Below are positions 7,513 to 18,005 of a stretch of DNA of 64,000 bases, piece after piece. Source of the DNA: Fen-1135 sp963705275 (GTDB lineage: Bacteria; Desulfobacterota; Syntrophia; Syntrophales; UBA2185); NCBI GenBank assembly GCA_963705275.1, contig OY970063.1:2356001-2420000 (forward strand), given 5' to 3'. The notes under the pieces were generated by a model. That model saw only the letters and a program-made list of their open reading frames with translations. It was not told the DNA's origin and made no database searches. The first letter of the stretch is position 1. Every line of letters begins with the position of its first letter. Made by a program: the position numbers and the translations under genes.

Positions 7513-8211
7513 ATGGTGAAGAGAGGCAAGGCTTACGGAGAAGCGAAAAAGAAGATCGAAGCAGGGAAACGTTACACCTTAAGAGATTCTGTGCAATTGG
7601 TAGTTGGCACGGCGAGAACGAAGTTTGATGAAACCGTCGATGCGGCCATCCGGCTGGGCGTAAGTCCACAACACGCTGATCAGATGGTCAGAGGTAGTGT
7701 TGTCCTGCCGAATGGATTGGGCAAGTCAGTTAAGGTGCTCGTCTTTGCGAAAGGAGAAAAGGAGAAAGAGGCCGTTGAAGCAGGGGCTGACATTGTCGGT
7801 TCAGATGATATAATAGAAAAAATTAAGGGAGGGTGGCTCGAGTTTGATAGGGTAATTGCCACACCTGATATGATGGGCAACGTTGGAAAGCTGGGGAAGA
7901 TTTTAGGCCCCCGCGGATTGATGCCTAACCCAAAGGTCGGGACAGTAACCTTTGACGTGGCAAAGGCTGTTAATGAACTGAAGTCCGGTAAGGTTGAATT
8001 TCGCGTCGAAAAAACAGGCATAGTGCATAGTCCGGTTGGAAAAGTATCTTTTGGAGCGGACAAGTTAATGGAAAACATCAGTGCCCTCTTAGAGGCGATA
8101 ATTAAGCTGAAACCGGCATCGAGCAAGGGAACTTATCTGAAAGGGATTTCGTTATCCACCACCATGGGACCAGGGATAAAGGTTGATCCCTTGGATGTGA
8201 GGAATATTTGA
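7513..8211 (+). CDS. rplA: 50S ribosomal protein L1
   Basis: A 232-residue L1 with the family's central KILGPRGLMPNPKVGT signature near residues 130-145 and KTGIVHSPVGK near 170. It forms the mobile L1 stalk at the ribosomal E site and in many bacteria represses its own mRNA. It lies 114 bases downstream of rplK, a wider gap than usual, with a hairpin inside. Confidence 0.97.
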   Translation: MVKRGKAYGEAKKKIEAGKRYTLRDSVQLVVGTARTKFDETVDAAIRLGVSPQHADQMVRGSVVLPNGLGKSVKVLVFAKGEKEKEAVEAGADIVGSDDIIEKIKGGWLEFDRVIATPDMMGNVGKLGKILGPRGLMPNPKVGTVTFDVAKAVNELKSGKVEFRVEKTGIVHSPVGKVSFGADKLMENISALLEAIIKLKPASSKGTYLKGISLSTTMGPGIKVDPLDVRNI

Positions 8212-8306
8212 CGTTAGTGCATGCGTAATTATATGCCCGCAGACTTGGTAACCTGTGATAAGCTAAACGAGTTTGTGGGAAACAAGCGGCTTCATAAAAT
8301 GGATGC

Positions 8307-8335
8307 ACGGCATATGACTTTTTTTGCTATGCCGT
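8307..8335 (+). promoter_or_regulatory. Eight-base-pair hairpin upstream of L10 leader
   Basis: ACGGCATA (8307-8314) is perfectly complementary to TATGCCGT (8328-8335), with a T-rich 13-base loop. It precedes the L10 leader core. No U-run follows the stem, so it is not a canonical terminator; it could be a processing or attenuation element. Confidence 0.45.
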
Positions 8336-8376
8336 AGGATTTGATGATGCAATGATAGAAGTCTGAGACAGCAGGT

Positions 8377-8476
8377 ACAGGGGTTTAAACGATTCGACTC
8401 GGCCTGCCGAGACCCGCGGGTGGTTTTACAACAGTTTGAGTTTGTTATTATACATCATGTTTAAGAACTCCCCTGT
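8377..8476 (+). ncRNA. L10 (rplJ) leader, ribosomal-protein autoregulatory RNA
   Basis: A closing stem ACAGGGG (8377-8383) / CCCCTGT (8470-8476) encloses a hairpin CCTGC (8403-8407) / GCGGG (8416-8420) with CGAGACCC in its loop, followed by TGG. This matches the general form of the L10 leader, where an L10-L12 complex binds a kink-turn-like CCUGC..GAGAC..GCGGGUGG element and represses rplJ-rplL translation. The 356-base rplA-rplJ gap holds no gene and is explained by this leader. Confidence 0.75.
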
Positions 8477-8567
8477 ATGTAGCATAGTTCTCTGGCTTCC
8501 TGTAACATTTTTGTTGTCGAAGAGATTAGAGGTATTACACATCAATTGAGTGAAAGGAGGTTAAAGA

Positions 8568-9092
8568 TTGGATCGGAGAACTAAGGAGAAGGTTGTTGCT
8601 GAGCTTCATGAAAAACTTAAAGATACCAAGTTGGCTGTTCTTGCCGGTTACACTGGCATGAATGTTGAGAAGTTGACTGTTTTAAGAAATACTCTACGCA
8701 AGTCAGGCACCGAACTTCGGATCGTCAAAAACACACTGCTCGGAATTGCCTCGGAGAATACCGAGTTTAGTGGGCTGAGAGAGCATTTCAAAGGACCATT
8801 GGCTATTCTCTTGAATCGCGGGGATGTTGTCCGGCCGACTAAGGTATTAGTCGAGTTTGCCAAAAGAAACGCCGAACTGGAAATAAAAGTCGGTATGCTA
8901 AATGGTAAGGTCTTAAGCAGAGATCAGCTCAGCGCGCTGTCAGAATTGCCGAGTAGAGAAGTCCTTCTCGGGAAACTCCTATCCGTTATGGTAGGAGTCC
9001 AAACTTCGTTGGTTAGTGTATTAAATGGAGTGCCGAGAAGCTTTATTTGCGCTCTTGATGCTTATCGTGCAAAAAAACAATCAGGAAACTAA
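8568..9092 (+). CDS. rplJ: 50S ribosomal protein L10
   Basis: A 174-residue L10: N-terminal rRNA-binding domain with LAGYTGMNVEKL and LRIVKNTL, and a C-terminal helix that binds L12 dimers. The start is TTG at 8568, supported by a strong AAAGGAGG about 9 bases upstream; no in-frame ATG is better placed. It is preceded by an L10-type leader, so autogenous control is likely. Confidence 0.95.
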   Translation: MDRRTKEKVVAELHEKLKDTKLAVLAGYTGMNVEKLTVLRNTLRKSGTELRIVKNTLLGIASENTEFSGLREHFKGPLAILLNRGDVVRPTKVLVEFAKRNAELEIKVGMLNGKVLSRDQLSALSELPSREVLLGKLLSVMVGVQTSLVSVLNGVPRSFICALDAYRAKKQSGN

Positions 9093-9116
9093 AATATACA
9101 GGAGAGGATAAGAAAA

Positions 9117-9503
9117 ATGACGAGTAAAATTACAAAAGATGATGTCATAAAATTTATTGAAGGAATGACGGTCCTTGAACTTTCTGAGTTAGTAAAGGAA
9201 CTGGAAGAAAGATTCGGAGTATCCGCGGCGGCGCCCATGGCAGTGGCTCAGGTTTCTGCAGGTCCTGAACAGGCAGCGCAGGCAGAGGAGAAGACAGAGT
9301 TTAATGCTATTTTAACTGGATTTGGCGATCAGAAAATTCAAGTTATCAAGGTTGTCAGGGCTCTCACCGGTCTTGGGCTTAAAGAAGCAAAAGACCTGGT
9401 AGATGGTGTGCCAAAGCCGATTAAAGAGAGTGTTTCGAAAGAAGAAGCTGCAGATATAAAGAAAAAGATTGAGGAAGTCGGAGGTGCAGTAGAAATCAAG
9501 TAG
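9117..9503 (+). CDS. rplL: 50S ribosomal protein L7/L12
   Basis: A 128-residue L12: N-terminal dimerisation helix pair (1 to about 33), an Ala/Glu-rich hinge (about 35-60) and a C-terminal domain with the conserved KIQVIKVVRALTGLGLKEAK, which recruits translational GTPases. It is 24 bases after rplJ and part of the same L10-controlled unit. Confidence 0.97.
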   Translation: MTSKITKDDVIKFIEGMTVLELSELVKELEERFGVSAAAPMAVAQVSAGPEQAAQAEEKTEFNAILTGFGDQKIQVIKVVRALTGLGLKEAKDLVDGVPKPIKESVSKEEAADIKKKIEEVGGAVEIK

Positions 9504-9611
9504 TAGGTAAGGAAAAGTATAAACTATTGGTCGGAGATTTTACAATTCAAATTAATGAGAACAGCTGATTCTCTGTCCGCATATATGTTCTAATGACGTA
9601 AAAAGGATAAT

Positions 9612-12600
9612 ATGAACGAGATTAGAAAGAATTTTGGCCGTATAAAAAAAATCCTAGATATACCAAATCTGATTGATATTCAGAAGAAGTCCTACGAGAA
9701 ATTTCTTCAGAAGGATGTGCTCCCGTTAGAGCGGGGGATCTTTGGACTTCAGGGAGCATTCAAAAGTGTCTTTCCAATTTCCGACTTTAGCGGGAAATGT
9801 TCGCTAGAGTTTGTAAGTTACAAGATCGGAGACGTCAGATATGACGTGAAGGAGTGTATCCAAAAAGGCATGACCTATGCGGCTCCATTGAAGATTGTAG
9901 TGAGGTTAGTCGTCTTCGATGCTGATCGCACCTCCGGGCATAAGACAATCCGCGACATTAAGGAACAGGAAATATATTTCGGAGAAATTCCGTTGATGAC
10001 TGATAACGGCACCTTCATTATGAACGGTACGGAAAGGGTCATCGTTAGCCAGCTTCATAGATCGCCGGGTATATTCTTTGATCACGATAAAGGGAAAACC
10101 CTTGCTAGTGGAAAGCTGATTTATTCAGCAAGGATCATACCTATTAGAGGTTCGTGGCTGGATTTTGAATTTGATTCAAAAGATCTTCTCTATGTGAGGA
10201 TCGACAGGCGACGAAAAATGCCTGTGACGATTCTATTTAAGGCTATGAGAAACTCCACGGAATTCCTGCTGAGATATTTCTACAATATTGAGAAGGTGTT
10301 TATAGATCATAATAAGTTTTATATGGTTGTGGATGATTCCCTCGTAGGTGAAAAGGCTCCGGAAGACATAAAGGAGCCTGGCTCCGGAGAAGTTATTATC
10401 AAGAAGATGCGGAAGTTTACCAAAGCCCACATCAAGAGAATGACTGAGCTGAAAATCAAACGGATACAGATTAAGGACTCAGACATAGTTGGAAAGGTAC
10501 TTGCCTCAAATGTAACGGATCCCAGCACCGGCGAAGTTTTAATGAAATGTAATGAAGTGTTAACACTCGATGGTCTGGAGCGGGTCAGTGAAAGAGGGGT
10601 TCAGGAGCTCCGCTTCATTTACATAGATGAGGAAAGATCCAATGCTTCAATTAAAGATACTCTCTTGATTGATAAGATTGAAAATGAGGAAGAGGCAATA
10701 ATTGAGATATACAGAAGGTTAAGGCCCAGTAATCCGCCGACACCGGAGACTGCACATAAATTTTTCAATAGTCTATTTTTTGATCCTGCAAGTTATGACC
10801 TCTCAGACGTCGGAAGGGCCAAGATGAATTACAAGCTTCGCCTAGATGTTCCTATTGATGTAACGGTTCTTCGAAATGAGGATATCCTTGCCGCTGTCAA
10901 ATACCTGATTGATCTGAAAAACGGCGCTGGTGATTGCAGTGTCGACGATATTGATCATTTGGGAAACCGCAGGATTAGGTCGGTTGGCGAACTGATAGAA
11001 AATCAGTACCGCATAGGTCTGGTTCGAATAGAAAGAGCCATCAAGGAAAGAATGAGCCTCCAGGACATTGAGACAATGATGCCCCACGAGCTTATCAATG
11101 CCAAGCCTGTATCTGCCGTCGTGAATGAGTTTCTTGGAAGCAGCCAACTATCCCAGTTTATGGATCAGACTAATCCCCTTTCGGAGATTACCCACAAGAG
11201 AAGGCTCTCCGCCCTTGGTCCCGGTGGTCTCACCCGTGAAAGAGCCGGATTTGAAGTTAGAGATGTTCATCCCACCCATTATGGTCGCATCTGTCCCGTT
11301 GAAACGCCGGAAGGGCCCAATATAGGTCTCATTGTTTCACTCAGCACATACGCACGGGTAAACCCGTTTGGTTTTATAGAAACACCTTACAGAGTAGTTA
11401 ACAACGGAAGGGTGCTTGATGAAGTTCGCTACCTGACAGCCATTGAAGAGGAAAAGTACATCATCGCACCGGCGGACAGTGCCCTTGACGGAAGAGGAAG
11501 GTTCGTAGGAGAACTGGTTTCTGCCAGAAAGGGGAGCGATTTCCTCTCCATTCCACCGGCTGAGATCAACCTGATGGATGTATCTCCGGACCAGCTTGTC
11601 AGTATTGCGGCAGCCTCTATTCCGTTCCTTGAACATGATGATGCCAACCGGGCGCTCATGGGTTCCAACATGCAGCGACAGGCAGTTCCTCTCTTGAGAC
11701 CCGAGGTTCCAATAGTGGGTACGGGTATGGAGTCTATTGTAGCGAGGGACTCGGGTGCAGTCGTTGTGGCGAGACGCTCCGGAGTAGTTGAGCAGGTGGA
11801 TGCAGCAAGGATTGTGATCAAGTGTGACGGAGACGGACAGGACGACCTTGATACAGGCGTTGATATATATAACCTAGCAAAGTATCAGCGCTCAAACCAG
11901 GATACCTGCTTTAACCAAAAACCCATTGTGAGTAAGGGAAATTGGGTCAACAAGGGCGACATAATTGCTGACGGTCCCGCTACGGATGCTGGGGAGCTCG
12001 CGTTAGGGCGAAACGTAATGGTCGCCTTCATGTCCTGGGGAGGATACAATTATGAAGATTCTATTCTAGTCAGCGAAAGACTCATAAAGGATGATATCTA
12101 CACTTCTATACATATTGAAGAATTCGAGACAATGGCGAGAGACACAAAACTGGGCAAAGAGGAGATCACACGAGATATTCCCAACGTGGGAGAGGAGGCC
12201 CTTAGAAACCTGGATGAAAGCGGCATTGTCAGAATGGGCGAGTTTGTGAAGTCAGGGGATATTCTTGTCGGAAAGATCACCCCGAAAGGGGAGACTCAAT
12301 TATCGGCGGAAGAAAAACTGCTCAGGGCGATCTTTGGTGAAAAGGCAAGCGACGTGCGCGACACATCTCTTCGTGTTCCCCCTGGTGTTGAAGGCACCGT
12401 GATAGATGCCAAAGTATTTACCAGAAAAGGTTCTGAAAGGGACCACAGAACGCAATCCATCGAAGAAGAGGCGATGAGAGATTTGCTTAAAGACCGGGAT
12501 GACGAAATCAGGATCATCACCGAGAGCGTCAAGAACAACATCGCCGGCATGCTCATCGGAAAAACCTCCGCCTCCAAGCTGGTCGATTCAAAGAAGAAAA

Positions 12601-13703
12601 AGATGCTGTTGAAAAAAGGAGAGTCAATCGAGCAAGAAGTCTTGGGAAAAATACCGTTTAGCCTGTGGAAGGAAATTTCTCTCATCCGTGACGAGGCGAC
12701 GGAGGAGAAAATAGGCGCTTTGATCGCAAATTATGAGAGAAAAAAGGAGATAATAGAGGCATTCTTTGAGGAGAAGATCAGCAAGCTGAAGGCAGGAGAT
12801 GAGCTTCCTCCGGGAGTAATCAAGATGGTTAAAGTTTATATCGCCATCAAGAGGGGGCTGTCGGTAGGTGATAAAATGGCCGGAAGGCACGGTAATAAGG
12901 GGGTGCTGTCTAGGATACTTCCGGAAGAAGATATGCCCTATTTCAAGGATGGAATCCCCGTTGACATCATTCTCAATCCTTTAGGAGTTCCTTCACGTAT
13001 GAATGTCGGGCAGATCCTTGAGACTCATTTAGGCTGGGCCGCAAAAGGGCTGGGTGAGAAGATCAATGCCATGCTGGAAAAGCATCACAGTACAGATCGG
13101 CTGAAAAAGGAATTACGGAGCATTTATTCATCGCCTGACTTTGACCGTTTTATCGATGGTATCTCTGAAGACAAGCTCAAAGAATTCATTAGCAAATTGA
13201 AGAGGGGTATTCTGGTTTCTACGCCGGTTTTTGATGGTGCGGAAGAAAGTGAAATCAGGGACATGCTAAGAAAGGTAGGCCTTCCCGAGAACGGACAAAC
13301 TATTCTTTTTGATGGCAAGACTGGTGAACCTTTCGATCAGGAGGTCACTGTAGGTATGATTTATATGCTGAAGCTACACCATCTTGTTGATGATAAAATT
13401 CACGCAAGATCCATAGGGCCCTATTCTCTGGTGACTCAACAGCCTCTTGGCGGAAAAGCACAATTTGGAGGTCAAAGGCTCGGTGAAATGGAAGTGTGGG
13501 CAATGGAAGCTTATGGTGCTGCCTACTCATTGCAGGAGTTTCTTACAGTCAAGTCTGATGATGTGGCAGGCAGAACGAGAATATACGAAGCTATAGTGAA
13601 GGGTGAGCATACCTTTGAGCCGGGGCTCCCGGAGTCATTCAACGTTCTTGTCAAGGAGCTGCAGAGTCTTTGCCTGGATGTGGATTTAATTGAAGAAGAG
13701 TGA
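9612..13703 (+). CDS. rpoB: DNA-directed RNA polymerase subunit beta
   Basis: A 1363-residue RpoB. Landmarks are GEIPLMTDNGTFI near residue 135; the rifampicin-pocket region with SSQLSQFMDQ and THKRRLSALGPGG near 515-540, which keeps the sensitive-type residues; and the C-terminal GGKAQFGGQRLGEMEVWA. Length is normal for Proteobacteria. It lies 108 bases after rplL and 86 before rpoC. Confidence 0.98.
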   Translation: MNEIRKNFGRIKKILDIPNLIDIQKKSYEKFLQKDVLPLERGIFGLQGAFKSVFPISDFSGKCSLEFVSYKIGDVRYDVKECIQKGMTYAAPLKIVVRLVVFDADRTSGHKTIRDIKEQEIYFGEIPLMTDNGTFIMNGTERVIVSQLHRSPGIFFDHDKGKTLASGKLIYSARIIPIRGSWLDFEFDSKDLLYVRIDRRRKMPVTILFKAMRNSTEFLLRYFYNIEKVFIDHNKFYMVVDDSLVGEKAPEDIKEPGSGEVIIKKMRKFTKAHIKRMTELKIKRIQIKDSDIVGKVLASNVTDPSTGEVLMKCNEVLTLDGLERVSERGVQELRFIYIDEERSNASIKDTLLIDKIENEEEAIIEIYRRLRPSNPPTPETAHKFFNSLFFDPASYDLSDVGRAKMNYKLRLDVPIDVTVLRNEDILAAVKYLIDLKNGAGDCSVDDIDHLGNRRIRSVGELIENQYRIGLVRIERAIKERMSLQDIETMMPHELINAKPVSAVVNEFLGSSQLSQFMDQTNPLSEITHKRRLSALGPGGLTRERAGFEVRDVHPTHYGRICPVETPEGPNIGLIVSLSTYARVNPFGFIETPYRVVNNGRVLDEVRYLTAIEEEKYIIAPADSALDGRGRFVGELVSARKGSDFLSIPPAEINLMDVSPDQLVSIAAASIPFLEHDDANRALMGSNMQRQAVPLLRPEVPIVGTGMESIVARDSGAVVVARRSGVVEQVDAARIVIKCDGDGQDDLDTGVDIYNLAKYQRSNQDTCFNQKPIVSKGNWVNKGDIIADGPATDAGELALGRNVMVAFMSWGGYNYEDSILVSERLIKDDIYTSIHIEEFETMARDTKLGKEEITRDIPNVGEEALRNLDESGIVRMGEFVKSGDILVGKITPKGETQLSAEEKLLRAIFGEKASDVRDTSLRVPPGVEGTVIDAKVFTRKGSERDHRTQSIEEEAMRDLLKDRDDEIRIITESVKNNIAGMLIGKTSASKLVDSKKKKMLLKKGESIEQEVLGKIPFSLWKEISLIRDEATEEKIGALIANYERKKEIIEAFFEEKISKLKAGDELPPGVIKMVKVYIAIKRGLSVGDKMAGRHGNKGVLSRILPEEDMPYFKDGIPVDIILNPLGVPSRMNVGQILETHLGWAAKGLGEKINAMLEKHHSTDRLKKELRSIYSSPDFDRFIDGISEDKLKEFISKLKRGILVSTPVFDGAEESEIRDMLRKVGLPENGQTILFDGKTGEPFDQEVTVGMIYMLKLHHLVDDKIHARSIGPYSLVTQQPLGGKAQFGGQRLGEMEVWAMEAYGAAYSLQEFLTVKSDDVAGRTRIYEAIVKGEHTFEPGLPESFNVLVKELQSLCLDVDLIEEE

Positions 13704-13789
13704 GAATATGAAACGTGATTTCATTTCACTCGGCATTTGGAATTCAGAGTCAGCAATTGAAACCCGCTAATAATCAGGAGATGTAAATA

Positions 13790-16700
13790 GTGGAAGATAT
13801 TTTTAGTTATTTTGAAAAACCAAAGGATCCCATCAGGTTCAGCGCAATCAAGATGTCACTGGCTTCGCCGGAGAAGATAATATCCTGGTCGCATGGTGAG
13901 GTCAAGAAGCCTGAGACGATTAATTACAGGACATTCAAGCCGGAAAGAGACGGACTATTCTGCGCAAAAATATTCGGCCCCGTAAAGGATTACGAGTGTC
14001 TCTGCGGCCGTTATAAACGTATGAAGTATCGCGGTGTTGTATGCGAGAAATGCGGCGTAGAGGTTATACAGTCAAAGGTCCGCAGAGAGAGGATGGGCCA
14101 CATTACCCTAGCTACGCCGGTGGCTCACATATGGTTTCTCAAAAGCCTTCCGAGCCGCATCGGGAATGTTCTAGATTTGAGCCTCAAGGAACTGGAAAAG
14201 GTTCTTTATTTTGAATCCTGGATAGTGCTGGACCCCAAGAACACACCTCTGAAAAAGAAGGAGCTCCTGTCCGAGGAAGAGCTAAGTGAATTAAAAGAAC
14301 AGTATGGCGAAGATGCTTTTGAGGTCGGAATTGGAGCCGAGGCAGTTAGAAAACTTCTTGTCGAAATAGATCTGATAAAGATCGATGAAGAGCTGCGTGA
14401 AGAGCTAAGATCGACCGTTTCTGATACGAAGAAGAAGAAGCTTGTCAAGAGACTGAAAGTGATCGAGTCCTTGAAAAAATCCAAGACAAACAGACCTGAA
14501 TGGATGATTCTCACAGTGTTGCCCGTTATCCCTCCCGATCTGCGACCTCTGGTGCCGTTGGATGGAGGCCGTTTTGCTACATCCGACCTCAACGATCTTT
14601 ACAGGCGAGTAATCAATAGGAATAACCGCTTGAAGCGTTTGCAGGAATTAAATGCCCCGGAGATCATAGTTAGAAACGAAAAAAGAATGCTCCAAGAGGC
14701 AGTAGATGTCCTCTTCGATAACGGCAGAAGGGGTCGGGCTATCACTGGTTCTAATAAGAGGCCTCTTAGGTCCCTGTCCGATATGCTGAAAGGGAAGCAG
14801 GGCAGATTCAGACAAAACCTACTTGGCAAAAGGGTCGATTACTCAGGCCGGTCGGTGATTACAGTGGGACCTGATCTCCGGCTACATCAGTGCGGTCTTC
14901 CTAAGAAGATGGCGCTGGAGCTTTTCAAGCCATTTGTCTATAACCGCCTTGAGGAAAAGGGTTATGTAACCACTGTGAAAAGTGCAAAGAAGATGGTGGA
15001 AAGGGAAACTGCGGAGGTATGGGATGCGCTGGATGAAGTCGTTCGCGAATATCCAGTTATGCTCAACAGAGCTCCTACCTTGCATAGGCTTGGCATTCAG
15101 GCCTTTGAGCCGGTCTTAATTGAGGGGAAAGCGATACAACTCCATCCCCTTGTCTGCACGGCATTTAACGCCGATTTTGATGGGGACCAGATGGCTGTCC
15201 ATGTCCCCCTGTCCATTGAGGCTCAGACAGAGGCCAGGGTCCTGATGATGTCAACGAATAATATACTTTCTCCAGCCAATGGGAAGCCGATCATTAACCC
15301 CAGTCAGGATATAGTGCTCGGCATTTATTACCTGACGCGGGCCAGGTCTAACGTCAAAGGTGAGGGGATGATTTTCTCAGATCCTGAAGATGTTCGTAGA
15401 GCCCTCGATGCGGATGCCGTTAGTCTCCATGCAAAGGTACAAGTTCGTATTGAAGGCGAATTGAAAGAGACAACCGTTGGCAGGGTTATTCTTTATGATA
15501 TTATCCCTCAAGAGATTTCTTTCGATGTCATCAATAATGTGATGAATAAGAAGGAGCTGGCGAATCTTATTGACAATTGTTACCGGTTGTGCGGCGCAAA
15601 GACGGCAGTATTGCTGGCCGATCAACTTAAGGATTTGGGATTTAAATATGCCACGTCATCGGGGTCATCTATTGCGATCCATAATATGGTTGTCCCGGAA
15701 AACAAAAAAGATATAGTAGCTTTGGCCGATAAGGAGGTGCTGAAAGTACAAAATCAGTACATGGATGGTCTTATTACAGATGGTGAGCGCTACAATAAGG
15801 TCATCGATATCTGGGCGCAGGCAACGGAAAAGATTGCCGCTGAGATGTTAAGCGGCATTGGGGCAGAAGGGAATGAGGCAGCACCTGCTGGGACGAAGAG
15901 ACAGGGAGAAAGTCTGAATCCCATCTTCATGATGGCCGATTCTGGTGCGAGGGGCAGCGCTGTTCAGATCAGGCAACTTGCGGGCATGAGGGGTCTGATG
16001 GCCAAGCCATCAGGGGAAATTATTGAAACCCCCATCACCGCAAATTTCCGGGAAGGCCTTACTGTGCTTCAATATTTTATATCTACCCATGGTGCGAGGA
16101 AAGGCCTGGCCGACACGGCGCTGAAAACGGCGAATTCCGGATATCTGACCAGGCGGCTTGTCGATGTGGCCCAAGATTGCATTATAAGTGAAAATGATTG
16201 CAATACCATTGATGGAATCTATGTTTCAGCCCTAATGGAAGGTGGAGAGATTATAGAAGCAGCCGGAGAAAGAGTTCTCGGTAGAGTTGCTCTTGAAGAA
16301 ATAAGGGACCCCTTCACCAGTGAGATCCTCGTACATGCGAATGAGGGAATCGATGAAGCCTTGGCAGAGAAGATTGATAAGGCAGGTATAGAAAGGGTAA
16401 ATATAAGATCTGTTCTGACATGCAAGTCAAAGCAAGGCGTATGCGCCATGTGCTATGGAAGAGACTTGGCTCATGGTCATCTCGTCAATATTGGTGAGGC
16501 TGTGGGTATTATTGCAGCTCAGTCCATCGGTGAACCTGGAACCCAGCTAACAATGCGTACATTTCACATCGGCGGCACTGCAAAGTTTGAGGAACATTCC
16601 ACGCTTGAAGCAAGACATGATGGCACCGTGAAGTATGTGAACCTCAACACTGTTAAGGGTCATGGGAAGGATATCGTCGTCATGAACAGAAACGGAGAAG

Positions 16701-17947
16701 TTCATGTCCTTGACGAACAGGCCAGAAGCCGCGGGAAATACCCGGTTCCCTATGGAGCTCATCTCAAAGTCAAGAATGGCAACGTTGTGAAGACGGGGGA
16801 TCTGCTTGCGGAATGGGACCCTTTTTCCATACCGATACTTGCCGAGGTGGACGGGACTGTAAAGTATGGAGACATAATAGAGGGAAAGACAATGCAGGAA
16901 CAGGTCGATGAGGTAACCGGTCTTTCCAGAAAGGTCATAGTCGAATATAAAGGTGCCAACTTGCGTACGCGGGTTTCCATAAAAGACGAGAAAGGCAGAA
17001 CAGTTAAGCTTCCCGGCACGAATTCCGTAGCAAGGTATCTCCTTCCTGTAGGTGCGAACATCGTAGTTTCCGAAGGTGATAAGGTTAAGGCAGGTGATAT
17101 TGTTGCCAAGATTCCCAGGGAAACGACGAAAACCAAGGATATCACGGGAGGCCTTCCAAGAGTCGCAGAGCTTTTTGAGGCTCGAAAGCCTAGAGAATTT
17201 GCAGTCATAAGCGAGATTGACGGTACAGTATCATATGGTAAAGATGCGAAAGGAAAAAGAAAAGTAATTATTACCCCGGACGTGGGAGAAGATAAGGAAT
17301 ATCTCATTCCTAAAGGAAAACATGTCAGCGTTCAGGAAGGCGACAGGATTCAGGCCGGTGAAGCGCTGATGGATGGCGTACACAATCCGCATGATCTTCT
17401 TGCGATCAAAGGCGAAAAAGCGTTGGCCCGGTATCTCGTTGATGAAGTGCAGGAGGTGTACAGACTTCAGGGAGTGAAGATCAATGATAAGCATATGGAG
17501 ATAATTGTGCGCCAGATGTTGCGCAGGGTGAAAGTGAAAGACCCGGGCGACACGTCATTCATCGCTGATGAGCAGGTCGAAAGATATCGTTTCCAGGAAG
17601 AAAACGAGCGAGTCGTCAGTAAGGGGGAAAGCCCTGCTATTGGGGAACCTATGCTTCTGGGCATTACCAAGGCATCTCTAAGTACGCAGAGTTTCATATC
17701 TGCTGCCTCCTTCCAGGAGACGACACGTGTCCTTACGGAAGCAAGCCTTGCCGGAAAGATAGACTATTTGAGGGGCCTTAAGGAGAATGTAATAATGGGG
17801 CGCTTGATTCCTGCGGGAACGGGTCTGCCTATGTACAGGAAACTGGGCATCAAGGTGGCGGACGCCGAGAGTGCAGCCGACCTGGCAAATCACGAAACAG
17901 ATGAAAAATTAATTGAAAAAGATGTTGACATAAAGGCAGCGAATTGA
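13790..17947 (+). CDS. rpoC: DNA-directed RNA polymerase subunit beta'
   Basis: A 1385-residue RpoC. The N-terminal zinc finger CLCGRYKRMKYRGVVC plus CGVEV is followed by the catalytic magnesium motif NADFDGDQMAVH near residue 460 and the second zinc site CKSKQGVCAMCYG near 880. The C-terminal clamp/jaw region is complete. The start is GTG at 13790 with CAGGAG 10-13 bases upstream. Confidence 0.98.
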   Translation: MEDIFSYFEKPKDPIRFSAIKMSLASPEKIISWSHGEVKKPETINYRTFKPERDGLFCAKIFGPVKDYECLCGRYKRMKYRGVVCEKCGVEVIQSKVRRERMGHITLATPVAHIWFLKSLPSRIGNVLDLSLKELEKVLYFESWIVLDPKNTPLKKKELLSEEELSELKEQYGEDAFEVGIGAEAVRKLLVEIDLIKIDEELREELRSTVSDTKKKKLVKRLKVIESLKKSKTNRPEWMILTVLPVIPPDLRPLVPLDGGRFATSDLNDLYRRVINRNNRLKRLQELNAPEIIVRNEKRMLQEAVDVLFDNGRRGRAITGSNKRPLRSLSDMLKGKQGRFRQNLLGKRVDYSGRSVITVGPDLRLHQCGLPKKMALELFKPFVYNRLEEKGYVTTVKSAKKMVERETAEVWDALDEVVREYPVMLNRAPTLHRLGIQAFEPVLIEGKAIQLHPLVCTAFNADFDGDQMAVHVPLSIEAQTEARVLMMSTNNILSPANGKPIINPSQDIVLGIYYLTRARSNVKGEGMIFSDPEDVRRALDADAVSLHAKVQVRIEGELKETTVGRVILYDIIPQEISFDVINNVMNKKELANLIDNCYRLCGAKTAVLLADQLKDLGFKYATSSGSSIAIHNMVVPENKKDIVALADKEVLKVQNQYMDGLITDGERYNKVIDIWAQATEKIAAEMLSGIGAEGNEAAPAGTKRQGESLNPIFMMADSGARGSAVQIRQLAGMRGLMAKPSGEIIETPITANFREGLTVLQYFISTHGARKGLADTALKTANSGYLTRRLVDVAQDCIISENDCNTIDGIYVSALMEGGEIIEAAGERVLGRVALEEIRDPFTSEILVHANEGIDEALAEKIDKAGIERVNIRSVLTCKSKQGVCAMCYGRDLAHGHLVNIGEAVGIIAAQSIGEPGTQLTMRTFHIGGTAKFEEHSTLEARHDGTVKYVNLNTVKGHGKDIVVMNRNGEVHVLDEQARSRGKYPVPYGAHLKVKNGNVVKTGDLLAEWDPFSIPILAEVDGTVKYGDIIEGKTMQEQVDEVTGLSRKVIVEYKGANLRTRVSIKDEKGRTVKLPGTNSVARYLLPVGANIVVSEGDKVKAGDIVAKIPRETTKTKDITGGLPRVAELFEARKPREFAVISEIDGTVSYGKDAKGKRKVIITPDVGEDKEYLIPKGKHVSVQEGDRIQAGEALMDGVHNPHDLLAIKGEKALARYLVDEVQEVYRLQGVKINDKHMEIIVRQMLRRVKVKDPGDTSFIADEQVERYRFQEENERVVSKGESPAIGEPMLLGITKASLSTQSFISAASFQETTRVLTEASLAGKIDYLRGLKENVIMGRLIPAGTGLPMYRKLGIKVADAESAADLANHETDEKLIEKDVDIKAAN

Positions 17948-18005
17948 TAAAAAAATGCCTTTTATGCCCGAATTGGTATAAGTTAAGAGAAATCTGGGGG
18001 GAATA

